Shown: positions 8,741 through 17,461, counted from the stretch's first letter. The stretch: 33,925 nucleotides of DNA from Bacteroidales bacterium UBA4866 (GCA_002399565.1 DHDW01000024.1:48524-82448), one strand, 5' to 3'. Notes: generated by a model from the letters alone, not told the origin. Numbers and translations are program-made.

Positions 8741-9766
8741 ATGAATATAGTTATACCAATGGCAGGAATGGGCAAGAGAATGCGTCCACACACCCTAACC
8801 GTACCTAAGCCCCTTATTAAGGTTGCTGGCAAGCCAATTGTTGAACGTTTGTGTGAGGATATTGTTGAGGTTTGTAATGAAAAAGTTGATGAGATAGGTT
8901 TTATTATTGGTGATTTTGGGAAGGAAGTGGAAGAAGGATTGATTGAAATTGCTAATAGATTAGGTGCTAAGGGTAAGATTTATTATCAAAACGAACCTCT
9001 TGGAACTGCTCATGCTATTCTTTGTGCTAAGGAAAGCTTAAAGGGAAAGGTTACTGTTGCCTTTGCCGACACTTTGTTTGATGCTGGCTTTAAGCTAAAC
9101 ACTGATAGGGATGGTGTTATTTGGACACATAGAGTTAAAGACCCTTCTGCTTTTGGCGTTGTGAAGAAGAATGATGATGGAACAATTGCAGGATTTGTTG
9201 AAAAGCCAAAGATTTTTGTTTCCGATGAGGCTATTATTGGCATTTACTATTTCCTTGATGGGGAGAATTTGAGAAATGAATTGCAGTTCTTAATTGACAA
9301 TAACATAAACAAACAAGGAGAATATCAACTTACGGATGCTCTTCAAAATATGCTTGATAAGGGTTTGAAGTTTGTTACTAATGATGTTAAGGAGTGGTTG
9401 GATTGTGGAAATAAGAATGCTACCGTTAATACAAATCAAAGAGTGCTGGAGCTAAAGAACTCTAAGGAAGAGTTGATTGATAAAGATATTGACTTAGTTA
9501 ATACTGAAATAATCCCTCCTTGCTATATTGCCAAAGGGGTTAAGATTACTAATTCTAAGATTGGTCCTCATGTTTCAATTGGAGAGAAGACAACCATTGA
9601 TAATTCCATAATTTCTAATTCAATTATTCAATCATCATGCCTTATTTCTAATCTTAAGTTTAATAATTCTATGTTAGGGAGCAATGTAAAGGCAGAAAGT
9701 AGCGTTTTGGATAGCTCTAAGGGAAATGAATTGAACTTGGGAGATTATTCAGAAATAATACTATGA
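8741..9766 (+). CDS. Sugar-1-phosphate nucleotidyltransferase with left-handed beta-helix tail
   Basis: Transfers a nucleotide from an NTP to a sugar-1-phosphate, making an activated sugar for envelope glycans; the exact sugar and nucleotide cannot be read from sequence. The 341-residue protein begins with the family signature MAGMGKRMRPHTLTVPKPL (residues 7-25), with the glycine-rich NTP loop and the PKPL lysine. GTAHAILCAKESL, FVEKPK and GIYYF motifs follow along the Rossmann-like core. Residues from about 245 on show hexapeptide-type repeats (IGPHVSIGEKTTIDNSIISN), as expected for a left-handed beta-helix. In context it heads an operon with a TPR lipoprotein whose start overlaps its stop (ATGA). 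It could be a glucose-1-phosphate thymidylyltransferase or a mannose-1-phosphate guanylyltransferase type; the family is certain, the substrate is not. Confidence 0.9.
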   Translation: MNIVIPMAGMGKRMRPHTLTVPKPLIKVAGKPIVERLCEDIVEVCNEKVDEIGFIIGDFGKEVEEGLIEIANRLGAKGKIYYQNEPLGTAHAILCAKESLKGKVTVAFADTLFDAGFKLNTDRDGVIWTHRVKDPSAFGVVKKNDDGTIAGFVEKPKIFVSDEAIIGIYYFLDGENLRNELQFLIDNNINKQGEYQLTDALQNMLDKGLKFVTNDVKEWLDCGNKNATVNTNQRVLELKNSKEELIDKDIDLVNTEIIPPCYIAKGVKITNSKIGPHVSIGEKTTIDNSIISNSIIQSSCLISNLKFNNSMLGSNVKAESSVLDSSKGNELNLGDYSEIIL

Positions 9767-11352
9767 AGAAAATAAAAAACCTGCTATTTCTATCTATTGC
9801 CATTCTTTTTTTGGCCTCATGCAGCTCTAAGAGTAAGTTAGCAAAAGAGAATTCAAAGGCTACTCAAAAAGAATATACTTCAAGTGAATTGAAGATTGAC
9901 GGCTTGTTTTTAGATGCTTGTACTCAAAAGCAATTGAGCAATTTGGATAAGGCAATTGAACTCTTTGACCAAGTTATTGCTTTGGATAACAGTTATGCAG
10001 CAGCCTATTTTGAAAAGGCAAGTATTCTTTTTAATAGAAAAGAAGTTAAGGGTGCTATTGATTTAACTCAAAAGGCAATTGACCTTCAACCCAAAAACAC
10101 TTGGTATAGAATGCAGATGGCGGAGATATATCTTATCATTTCCGATTATACAAATGCAGCAAAAGTGTTTGAGGATTTGATTGTTTTGAACCCTGAAGAA
10201 AAGGAGTATTACTTGCAACTACTACAGATTTACACTCAGGCATCCGATGAGAATAGCTCCAAGAAAACGCTTGAAAGAATTGAGAAAAAATGGAAGAGCG
10301 ACAAGGAATTAACCTCTATTAAGAAACAATACTATGCTATTTTTGCAGAGAAATATATGAAGAAAAAGGACTATGCTAATGCCTTGAAATACTACCAGAG
10401 AATTGAGGAGTTAGACCCTTTGGATCCTTATATTCATGCTTCTTTAGCTAACTATTATCTTATTCAGGGAGAGAGAGTAAAGACCTTTGAAAACCTTGAA
10501 AAATCTATTGGCAATAAGGAGCTTGACTATCAAACAAAATTGCAGGTTCTGATTGCTGTTTACGGCAAAACGGTTGACTCAAACGAGGATGATTTTAATA
10601 ATTTCTTTACTTTGTTGAAGAATATATCTAAAGAATACCCTAATGAAAAGACTGTTTGGGCGCTTCTTGCAACTGGATATAGCAAAATGGAAAACTATGC
10701 TAAGTCGGTGGAAAGCCTTAAAACTGCTATTGAATTGGGCAATTTGCCAAAGAGCACTCAACCCAATAACTACCAAATATATCAAAGTCTTCTCTTTGCT
10801 CAAAGCCAGATGGATGCAACCGATAGTTTGATTGTGGATGCTAAAAAAACAATAGAACTCTACCCCGAACAGCCCGTTCCATACCTGATGCTTGGAACAA
10901 ATCAACTGATGAAAAAGCAGTATAATGAGGCTCTAATAACCTTAAAACAGGGAGTACAATTGGTGGTTTCGGATACTGTTTTGCTTGAGGAATTCTACAC
11001 TAATATTGCTCAAACTCACTACGAATTAAAGGAAGCAGATAAGGCATTTCTTTATTTTGACAAGGCTCTTGAGCTAAATCCGGATAACTATATCGTGCTA
11101 AATAACTATGCTTACTTCCTTTCTGAGGAGAATAAGGACTTGGATAAGGCTCACAAAATGGCAAAGAAAGTATTTGAAAAATTCCCTCAAATGCCTACCT
11201 ACGTTGACACTTATGCATGGGTATTATTTATAAAAAAGGATTATAAAGAGGCTCTTAGTGTTATGCAAAACATAATTAATCAAAAGGAAAAATGGAGTCC
11301 AACAATCACTGAACACTATGAACAGATACTTAAAGCTAACGAAAATAAATAA
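9763..11352 (+). CDS. Tetratricopeptide-repeat lipoprotein
   Basis: A 529-residue envelope lipoprotein. The signal peptide ends with the lipobox LFLASC, so Cys20 is the lipidated residue. The rest is a chain of TPR units, for example LSNLDKAIELFDQVIALDN, then AAYFEKASILFNRKEVKGAI, and late units such as ADKAFLYFDKALELNPDN. TPR proteins act as scaffolds for protein complexes; which partners are held here is unknown. The ATG overlaps the stop of the nucleotidyltransferase gene by four bases, and the gene's own end overlaps apbE by 35 bases, so the three are tightly coupled. A nucleotidyltransferase followed by a TPR lipoprotein is an arrangement I recall from Bacteroidota genomes, where an envelope biogenesis role is usually assumed. 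Confidence 0.88.
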   Translation: MKKIKNLLFLSIAILFLASCSSKSKLAKENSKATQKEYTSSELKIDGLFLDACTQKQLSNLDKAIELFDQVIALDNSYAAAYFEKASILFNRKEVKGAIDLTQKAIDLQPKNTWYRMQMAEIYLIISDYTNAAKVFEDLIVLNPEEKEYYLQLLQIYTQASDENSSKKTLERIEKKWKSDKELTSIKKQYYAIFAEKYMKKKDYANALKYYQRIEELDPLDPYIHASLANYYLIQGERVKTFENLEKSIGNKELDYQTKLQVLIAVYGKTVDSNEDDFNNFFTLLKNISKEYPNEKTVWALLATGYSKMENYAKSVESLKTAIELGNLPKSTQPNNYQIYQSLLFAQSQMDATDSLIVDAKKTIELYPEQPVPYLMLGTNQLMKKQYNEALITLKQGVQLVVSDTVLLEEFYTNIAQTHYELKEADKAFLYFDKALELNPDNYIVLNNYAYFLSEENKDLDKAHKMAKKVFEKFPQMPTYVDTYAWVLFIKKDYKEALSVMQNIINQKEKWSPTITEHYEQILKANENK

Positions 11353-12352
11353 TTTATTTTTTGCTTTAATTGCTCTTAGCACGTTGGTTTTAACAAGCTG
11401 CAAAGACAATACAACACATAAATATACTCTTGATGGGATTACCCAAGGGAGTTATTATCACATAGTTTACCTTGCTACTGACAAACAAAATGAAACAGTT
11501 AAGGAAGACATTAACAAGCTTTTAACTCAGATAGATAATAGTCTTTCGCTTTGGAATGAGGGGAGTTTGATTAATAAAATCAATAATAACCAAAACCCAA
11601 ACCTTGATTCTTTATTTATTGATTGCTTTAACTGGAGTCAGAAAATTTCTCAATTTAGTGGTGGTTATATTGATTGTACTGTTGGTCTTTTGGTTGAAAA
11701 ATATGGATTTGCAAAGAAGGAAAAGCAAGATATAACTCAAGAAACCATTGATTCATTGCTTCAATTTGTGGGCTATAAAAAGGTGAGAATTGAGAACCAA
11801 AAACTCCTTAAAACCCATCCTCAAACCAAGATTGACCTCAACGCAATTGCCCAAGGATATACCACAGATAGAATTTCTTGGATGCTCAAAGGCAAGGGAA
11901 TAGATAATTTTATTGTTGATATTGGAGGCGAAGTTAGAGCAAGTGGAGCTAAGGAAAAGGGCAAAAACTGGCTCTGTGGCATTGAACAACCTGCCAAAGA
12001 TAGCAATTCTGAACGCTCCTACACCACATATTTGGAACTCCAAAACCAAGCTATTGTAACCTCTGGAAGCTATAGAAAATATTATACAGACTCATTGGGC
12101 AACCGTCGTTCACACGCCATTAACCCATTCACAGGCAAGAGTGTAGAGCATAATTTACTTTCTGTTTCGGTGGTTGATTCCTCAGCTACGTTTTGCGATG
12201 GCTTGGCTACAGCCCTTTTGGTTATGGGTTTGGATAAGAGCAAAGTCTTCCTTTCAAAGCATCCAAACCTCAAAGCACATTTCATATACTTTGAGAATAA
12301 CCAGTACAAAACCTACACTACTCCTAATTTAAAGCTCAAAGATACTCAGTGA
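11318..12352 (+). CDS. apbE: FAD:protein FMN transferase (ApbE family lipoprotein)
   Basis: Attaches FMN from FAD to a Thr residue of exported flavoproteins such as Nqr or Rnf subunits. The 344-residue protein has a lipobox LVLTSC (Cys28). Typical ApbE sequence follows: DGITQGSYYHIVY near the start, KIDLNAIAQGYTTDRI in the middle, VDIGGEVRASG for FAD and metal binding, then SGSYRKYYTD, SHAINPFTGK (the SH-x-I-[DN]-P-x-TG motif) and FCDGLATALLVMG near the C-terminus. The first usable ATG lies 35 bases inside the TPR gene, and no in-frame alternative would keep the signal peptide, so a long overlap is real. It is third in the operon. No nqr or rnf genes are visible in this window, so its substrate lies elsewhere. 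Confidence 0.93.
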   Translation: MNRYLKLTKINNLFFALIALSTLVLTSCKDNTTHKYTLDGITQGSYYHIVYLATDKQNETVKEDINKLLTQIDNSLSLWNEGSLINKINNNQNPNLDSLFIDCFNWSQKISQFSGGYIDCTVGLLVEKYGFAKKEKQDITQETIDSLLQFVGYKKVRIENQKLLKTHPQTKIDLNAIAQGYTTDRISWMLKGKGIDNFIVDIGGEVRASGAKEKGKNWLCGIEQPAKDSNSERSYTTYLELQNQAIVTSGSYRKYYTDSLGNRRSHAINPFTGKSVEHNLLSVSVVDSSATFCDGLATALLVMGLDKSKVFLSKHPNLKAHFIYFENNQYKTYTTPNLKLKDTQ

Positions 12353-12376
12353 AAAGCTAAAAGTGAAAAGTTAAAA
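12349..12376. repeat. Two 14-base tandem direct repeats at the apbE stop codon
   Basis: GTGAAAAGCTAAAA is followed at once by GTGAAAAGTTAAAA, then GTGAA again. The first copy starts within the last two codons of apbE and supplies its TGA stop. Confidence 0.7.
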
Positions 12377-12480
12377 GTGAATGTTTAGGGATTAATCTTC
12401 TTTAGTCTGCAATTCGTTAATTTTCAGTTTATTTAACTCAAAAGGAAGATTCAGCTATTCCAAAAGGAAACTTTAGCAGA

Positions 12481-12599
12481 AGTAAACTTATAGATTTAGG
12501 GGTTCTAAAGTTTAACTTTAGAGGTAGTAAACTTATAGATTTAGGTGGGCTAAAGTTTAACTTTAGAGGTGGTAAAGTTATAGTTTTACTTTTCTAAAC
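12481..12599. repeat. 45-base tandem repeat with an internal 17-base palindrome
   Basis: Two copies of a 45-base unit lie head to tail (12481-12525 and 12526-12570), differing at only a few positions, and a degenerate third copy follows to about 12599. Each full copy contains the perfect 8-1-8 inverted repeat CTAAAGTTTAACTTTAG (12505-12521 and 12550-12566). The block sits between the converging ends of apbE and the flippase gene. It has no open frame of note and no T-run typical of a terminator. Confidence 0.8.
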
Positions 12600-12615
12600 T
12601 CAAGGTTCAGTTTTC

Positions 12616-13890
12616 TTAAGAGGGGTTTTTGAAGGTCTTAACTAAGGTTTTGATATAGGTAAGGTCTTGTTTTTGAGGGAGCAAATCCTTGATTTTGGTG
12701 TTGCTAAAACGGAGGAAATAGTAGTATTCTATCATAAAGATTATGGTGTAGGAAAGTGTTGTTGAAATGGCTGCACCTGTGATTCCATAGTGTGGAATTA
12801 GTAATATTCCTAAGACTAAAGTGGGGATTAGTCCTATGGTTGAGGCAATTGTGGCTATATGGAAATTTCCTTTTGAGGCAAAATATTGGGTGAATGTGGT
12901 GGTGGCATTTAGTAAGAGTACTCCTAAGAAAAGTAATTGTATGATTTGTTTAACCTGAGAAAATTCAGCTCCAAAAACCAAAGTATAGAAGCTCTCTGGC
13001 AAAAGAGAAAGCACCACCAAAGCTAAGGCTGAGAGTAGGATATTCGTCTTTGTGAGTAGTAGAGTTATTGATTTTGAATAGGTTTCATCTTTGCAGTTGG
13101 ATAGTCGAGAATATTGAACTAAGGCAAGGCTGGAGGAGAATAAGAGGGTTGATTCTGTTAGACTTATACCATTGGAAAAGACTCCAAGAGCCTCATTGGT
13201 AGAGTATAGAGCAATTAAATAGAAGGACATTCGAGCGTTTAGTTGTTGAGAAAGGTTGCCCAATTGTTTAATAAAACCCAATGAGAAAAGAGTTTTAAAC
13301 ATATTCAAATCAAACATTTTACCTAATTGAAGTCCCTTATATTCATCCCTTAAAAGAAATATTCCATAGCCCAAACTTAGGAAATAGCCAATTAGAAGGG
13401 AGTTTATGTAGTGGGAAACTGAGGAGAATTGATTTAGAAGAATAAGTATTATAATGTAGAGAATTGAGGCAGTTGGGCTTATGAGTTTTAGGATATTTGA
13501 TTCTTTAATTCTTTCTTTTCCTATTAGAATATTGGTGTTTGTTTCGCTCATTGCTGCCATTAAGGTTATCAAAAAGAGTTGTTTTGGGTAGGTTATAATG
13601 GGGATATCTAATAGATAAAAAGCAATAAAGAGGGTTCCCAAAGAAGCAATTGTCCACCAAAAAGAGGGGAAGAAAATATCGGAAAACTTATGTCTTGGGG
13701 TTAGATAAATTAGGGTTGTGTTGCCCACAAGTGTTGCAATAAGTAGCAAAAGAACTGTATTAAAGAGGAAAATAGACTGCTCTCCTTTGCCAATTGCTCC
13801 AAGATATTGACTTACCAAAACTATGGTTAAAAGCCCGATAATGGAGGTTATCATTTTGGCAAATAGTGTATGTAGTATATTCTTTATCAA
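12616..13890 (-). CDS. Oligosaccharide/polysaccharide flippase, MOP superfamily (Wzx-like)
   Basis: An integral inner-membrane protein of 424 residues with about twelve hydrophobic segments spread over its length. It starts with the typical family pattern KMITSIIGLLTIVLVSQYLG, followed by GKGEQSIFLFNTVLLLL. These transporters flip lipid-linked sugars to the periplasm for O-antigen, capsule or exopolysaccharide assembly. The start appears to be TTG at 13890, since family members usually have ten to fifteen residues before the first membrane helix; the first in-frame ATG (13854) would cut into that segment. No glycosyltransferases flank it, so it is isolated from a classical polysaccharide cluster, and its cargo cannot be inferred. 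Another MOP-type transporter role cannot be excluded. Confidence 0.82.
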   Translation of the reverse strand: MIKNILHTLFAKMITSIIGLLTIVLVSQYLGAIGKGEQSIFLFNTVLLLLIATLVGNTTLIYLTPRHKFSDIFFPSFWWTIASLGTLFIAFYLLDIPIITYPKQLFLITLMAAMSETNTNILIGKERIKESNILKLISPTASILYIIILILLNQFSSVSHYINSLLIGYFLSLGYGIFLLRDEYKGLQLGKMFDLNMFKTLFSLGFIKQLGNLSQQLNARMSFYLIALYSTNEALGVFSNGISLTESTLLFSSSLALVQYSRLSNCKDETYSKSITLLLTKTNILLSALALVVLSLLPESFYTLVFGAEFSQVKQIIQLLFLGVLLLNATTTFTQYFASKGNFHIATIASTIGLIPTLVLGILLIPHYGITGAAISTTLSYTIIFMIEYYYFLRFSNTKIKDLLPQKQDLTYIKTLVKTFKNPS

Positions 13891-13953
13891 GTTTTATTAG
13901 ATTGAAATTATTGGTTTACTTGCTTTAAATTTTCTATTTTTTGGTTAAAATAT

Positions 13954-13984
13954 TTTGGTAATAAATAAAAACTATTTACCTTTG
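13954..13984 (+). promoter_or_regulatory. Bacteroidota-type promoter of tRNA-His
   Basis: TTTG (13954-13957), a 19-base spacer and TACCTTTG (13977-13984) match the Bacteroidota primary-sigma consensus perfectly. Transcription would start near 13991, about a dozen bases before the tRNA. Confidence 0.85.
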
Positions 13985-14002
13985 CAATCCCAATTAACTT
14001 AT

Positions 14003-14080
14003 GGTATGCGTAGCTCAGTTGGTTAGAGTAGTGGTTTGTGGTTCCATTGGTCGTGGGTTCGAGTCCCATCGCGTACCCCA
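14003..14080 (+). tRNA. tRNA-His (anticodon GTG)
   Basis: A full cloverleaf can be folded by eye. The acceptor GTATGCG (14004-14010) pairs with CGCGTAC (14070-14076). The D stem is GCTC/GAGT, the anticodon GTG lies at 14038-14040, the T arm is GTGGG-TTCGAGT-CCCAT, and the CCA is encoded (14078-14080). G at 14003 can pair with C73 (14077), the G-1:C73 pair that marks histidine tRNAs and is read by histidyl-tRNA synthetase. The anticodon stem ends in a U31-U39 mismatch and a G27-U43 wobble, which is slightly unusual. It is flanked by its own promoter and terminator. Confidence 0.95.
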
Positions 14081-14101
14081 AAAGGTTTATAATTGTTTAT
14101 T

Positions 14102-14140
14102 GAGATTTGCCTATGAATAGTAGTGCAAATCTCTTTTTTT
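14102..14140 (+). terminator. Rho-independent terminator of tRNA-His
   Basis: GAGATTTGC (14102-14110) pairs perfectly with GCAAATCTC (14125-14133) across a 14-base loop, followed by seven T residues. It lies 22 bases past the tRNA and reaches into the last codon of kdsD on the other strand. Confidence 0.85.
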
Positions 14141-15107
14141 ATATAATACCTTCTCTTATTAGGTCATGCAAATGCACAATTCCCTTATACTCTTTCTTCT
14201 CGTTAGTAACAATTAATTGAGTGATATGATTCTCTTTCATAACATTTAATGCCTCAACTGCAAACTTGTTTTCATCAACAGTTTTTGGAGTTTTGCTCAT
14301 TATATCTTCAGCCTTTTGGTCTTGAGAATTGAGGTTTTTGCTAATCATTCTTCTAAGGTCTCCATCTGTAATTACCCCTTTTATCGTATTGTTTTCTATA
14401 ACTACAGCACATCCCAATCGCTTAGAAGTCATTTCAATAATTGCTTCTGAAAGGGGAGTATTTGGGCTTACTTGAGGCTTTTCATTATTGGGATAGAGGT
14501 CAGAAACCTTCAAATAAAGTCTTTTACCTAAGGCTCCACCAGGGTGATATTTGGCGAAATCCTGTGCAGAAAATCCTCTGCATTCCAACAGACAAACAGC
14601 TAATGCATCCCCCATAACCAACTGTGCTGTTGTGGAAGAGGTAGGTGCAAGATTGTTAGGACAAGCCTCTTTATCAACATGAACATTGAGGAAGTAGTCC
14701 GATTGTTTGGCTAAAGCGGATTGACTATCTCCAGTTATGGCAACTAATTTATAGCCCAAGTTCTTGATTAATGGGATTAAAACCTTAATTTCTGGAGTAT
14801 TTCCACTCTTTGAAATACATATAATTATATCCTCAGGTTGAATTATACCCAAGTCTCCATGAATAGCATCGGCAGCGTGCATGAATATTGAGGGAGTTCC
14901 AGTGGAGTTGAAAGTAGATACAATCTTTGTTGCAATATTTGCACTTTTGCCTATTCCAGTAACAACAACTCTGCCTTTTGAATTAAAAATTAGTTCAACA
15001 ACTTTAGCAAAATCGTCATTTATGTAATTCTTCAACTTCTCTATTGCCAAATATTCTTTTGTAATTGTCTGTATTGCAATGTCTTTTATCTCTTGTTGTG
15101 TTTTCAC
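14139..15107 (-). CDS. kdsD: D-arabinose-5-phosphate isomerase (KpsF/GutQ family)
   Basis: Converts D-ribulose-5-phosphate to D-arabinose-5-phosphate, the first step to Kdo for the LPS inner core; acts in the cytoplasm. The 322-residue protein has an N-terminal SIS sugar-isomerase domain (about 30-190) with GIGKSA at 51-56, AIHGDLG including His83, and CISKSGNTPE at 97-106. KEACPNNLAPT and the family-specific KYHPGGALGKRL with His188 follow. Two CBS domains fill about 205-320 and end in KGIVHLHDLIREG. Length and order match the family exactly. It is encoded alone, divergent from recQ, with the tRNA-His terminator touching its 3' end. Identification is firm. Confidence 0.95.
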   Translation of the reverse strand: MKTQQEIKDIAIQTITKEYLAIEKLKNYINDDFAKVVELIFNSKGRVVVTGIGKSANIATKIVSTFNSTGTPSIFMHAADAIHGDLGIIQPEDIIICISKSGNTPEIKVLIPLIKNLGYKLVAITGDSQSALAKQSDYFLNVHVDKEACPNNLAPTSSTTAQLVMGDALAVCLLECRGFSAQDFAKYHPGGALGKRLYLKVSDLYPNNEKPQVSPNTPLSEAIIEMTSKRLGCAVVIENNTIKGVITDGDLRRMISKNLNSQDQKAEDIMSKTPKTVDENKFAVEALNVMKENHITQLIVTNEKKEYKGIVHLHDLIREGII

Positions 15108-15120
15108 TATTAAAATATTT

Positions 15121-15128
15121 TATCTTTG
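15121..15128 (+). promoter_or_regulatory. Candidate -7 element for recQ
   Basis: TATCTTTG fits TAnnTTTG. The best upstream TTG (15096-15098) is 22 bases away, longer than ideal. It would give recQ a leader of about 110 bases. Confidence 0.3.
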
Positions 15129-15196
15129 TATTGAATTGTATTGAAAAAAGCAGTAATTTAGCATAATGAAATATGTAAAACTTGTGTTTTCAACGA

Positions 15197-15204
15197 CAAA
15201 AGTA
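15197..15204 (-). promoter_or_regulatory. Candidate -7 element for kdsD
   Basis: Minus-strand TACTTTTG fits the -7 consensus. No good -33 box was found. Transcription would start near 15190, about 80 bases before the kdsD ATG. Confidence 0.35.
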
Positions 15205-15243
15205 AAGAATATTTTTTGATTTTTATAAATTAGAGAAATAAAA

Positions 15244-17457
15244 ATGAGTCAAAAACAAATCAAAACAGCTAACGTTGACTTATATAAAGAACTAAAAAGA
15301 ATATTCGGGTTTAATAAATTTAAGGGCAATCAAGAAGTCGTTATTAAAAGTTTGCTTGAGGGTAATGACACTTTCGTTATTATGCCTACAGGTGGAGGAA
15401 AGTCCTTATGTTATCAATTACCTGCTTTAATTCTTCCTGGTTGTGCCATTATTGTATCGCCTTTGATATCTTTAATGAAGAATCAAGTTGATGCTATAAG
15501 AAACTTTGGTTCTATGCACGGAGTTGCTCACTTTCTTAACTCTTCTTTATCAAAACAAGAAGTAAAAGAGGTGAAAGATGATTTAACAAATGGGATTACC
15601 AAATTACTCTACGTTGCTCCTGAGAGTTTAAACAAAGAAGAGAATGCAGAGTTTTTGAGAGATATTGATATTTCCTTCTATGCAATTGACGAGGCACACT
15701 GTATTTCTGAATGGGGACACGATTTCCGTCCAGAATACAGAAGGATGAAACCTATAATTGACGCTATTGGGCAGAATGTTCCAATAATTGCTTTAACTGC
15801 AACTGCTACTCCAAAGGTTCAACAAGACATTATGAAGAACCTTGAAATTAATGATGCCAATGTTTATATTTCCTCTTTCAACCGCCCAAATCTATATTAT
15901 GAAATTCGTCCAAAGCCTAAAAAGGAAGTGGATATGAATAGGGAGATAATTCGTTTTATTAGAGAAAACCCTAATAAATCAGGAATTATTTATTGTTTGA
16001 GTCGTAAGATGGTTGAGGGATTAGCAGAAACTTTGATTTTAAATGGAGTTAAAGCTTTGCCTTATCATGCAGGGTTGGATGCTCAAACAAGGGCAGAGAA
16101 TCAAGATAAATTCCTTATGGAAGAGGCTGACGTTATTGTTGCTACAATTGCTTTTGGGATGGGAATTGACAAGCCTGATGTTAGATTTGTTATCCACTAC
16201 GATATGCCAAAGAGTCTTGAAGGTTACTATCAAGAAACAGGAAGAGCAGGAAGAGATGATGGAGAAGGAAAATGTATTGCTTTCTATTCTGAACAGGATA
16301 TTATTAAGTTTGAGAAATTCTTAAATGACAAGCCCGTTGCAGAAAGAGAGGTTGCATTGCAACTTATGGATGAAACAATATCTTATGCTGAAAGTTCTGC
16401 TTGTAGAAGAATTAACCTTTTGCACTATTTTGGAGAAGAATATGGTCAAGATAATTGTGGTTCATGTGATAATTGTTTAAATCCGAAACCAAGAGTTGAT
16501 GCAACTGAAGATATAGAGATTGTTCTTGAAACGGTTTTGGAAGTAAAACAAATTCTCAAATCGATTGATATTGCTAATATATTAGTTGGAGTTAGCACTG
16601 GTCAAACTAAAGCCTTTAAAAACATTTCCAATTGGGCAATTGGAGATGAAAAGAAATTCACTTATTGGAAGGCTGTTATTCGTCAAGCTTTAATTGAAGG
16701 TCTTTTAATTAAGGAAATTGAAAACTATGGAGTATTAAAGCTAACTCAAGAAGGATTTAGATTTTTAAAGAAATCTTATCCTATTTTGGTTGCAGAAGAT
16801 CATGACTACGAAAATGCAGAAGAAGATATTGAATCAACAATAGTTACTGGAAGTGATGGAGGTGGTGTTGATATGGTTCTTTTCAGTATTCTCAAAGATA
16901 TGAGAAAGAAAATTGCTTCAAAAGAAAACTTGCCTCCTTATGTAATATTTGAAGACCGTTCTCTTGAAGATATGACAATTCAGTATCCAATTAATATGGA
17001 TGAAATGCGTCAGATTATTGGAGTTGGTTTAAGCAAAGCTCAAAAATATGGAGAACCATTTATTCAAACTATTAAAAAATATGTGGAAGAAAATGAGATA
17101 GAACGTCCTCAGGATTTAATTGTTAAGAGCATTGTTAATAAATCTGGATTAAAGGTTTACATTATTAAAAGTATTGACAAGAAACTTCCATTGGAGGATA
17201 TTGCAGTTGCTAAGAATCTTCTTATGGATGAATTGTTGACAGAAATTGAAAGTATTGTTGCTTCTGGAACAAAAGTAGACATACAATATTATATTGATGA
17301 AACAGTAGACCCATATCATCAAGAGGATATTTTAGACCTTTTAAGAGAAAGTGAAAACGATAATGTTTCGGAAATACTTGAAGAACTTGGAGAAGAAGAA
17401 TACACTGAGGAAGAAGTTAGACTTATGAGGATTGTTTTCTTGTCTAAATTTGGTTAA
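15244..17457 (+). CDS. recQ: ATP-dependent DNA helicase RecQ
   Basis: 3'-5' DNA helicase acting in recombination and fork repair. The 737-residue protein carries Walker A MPTGGGKSLCYQLP (47-60), the DEAH box at 149-152 with the RecQ-specific aromatic loop CISEWGHDFRPEYRRM just after, LTATATP, and motif VI YYQETGRAGRDD. The zinc-binding module has four cysteines at 387, 405, 408 and 411. An RQC winged-helix region (about 415-515) and an HRDC domain (about 545-625, with RSLEDMTIQYPINMDEMRQI) follow. A further acidic C-terminal extension of about 110 residues ends in EEEYTEEEVRLMRI; such tails occur in Bacteroidota RecQ. aroB follows four bases later. Intact and typical. Confidence 0.96.
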   Translation: MSQKQIKTANVDLYKELKRIFGFNKFKGNQEVVIKSLLEGNDTFVIMPTGGGKSLCYQLPALILPGCAIIVSPLISLMKNQVDAIRNFGSMHGVAHFLNSSLSKQEVKEVKDDLTNGITKLLYVAPESLNKEENAEFLRDIDISFYAIDEAHCISEWGHDFRPEYRRMKPIIDAIGQNVPIIALTATATPKVQQDIMKNLEINDANVYISSFNRPNLYYEIRPKPKKEVDMNREIIRFIRENPNKSGIIYCLSRKMVEGLAETLILNGVKALPYHAGLDAQTRAENQDKFLMEEADVIVATIAFGMGIDKPDVRFVIHYDMPKSLEGYYQETGRAGRDDGEGKCIAFYSEQDIIKFEKFLNDKPVAEREVALQLMDETISYAESSACRRINLLHYFGEEYGQDNCGSCDNCLNPKPRVDATEDIEIVLETVLEVKQILKSIDIANILVGVSTGQTKAFKNISNWAIGDEKKFTYWKAVIRQALIEGLLIKEIENYGVLKLTQEGFRFLKKSYPILVAEDHDYENAEEDIESTIVTGSDGGGVDMVLFSILKDMRKKIASKENLPPYVIFEDRSLEDMTIQYPINMDEMRQIIGVGLSKAQKYGEPFIQTIKKYVEENEIERPQDLIVKSIVNKSGLKVYIIKSIDKKLPLEDIAVAKNLLMDELLTEIESIVASGTKVDIQYYIDETVDPYHQEDILDLLRESENDNVSEILEELGEEEYTEEEVRLMRIVFLSKFG

Positions 17458-17461
17458 TAGT

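Noticed and set aside
17432..17461. Upstream ATG start for aroB
   Set aside because: It overlaps recQ and adds an atypical leader; ATG 17462 gives the usual length and spacing.
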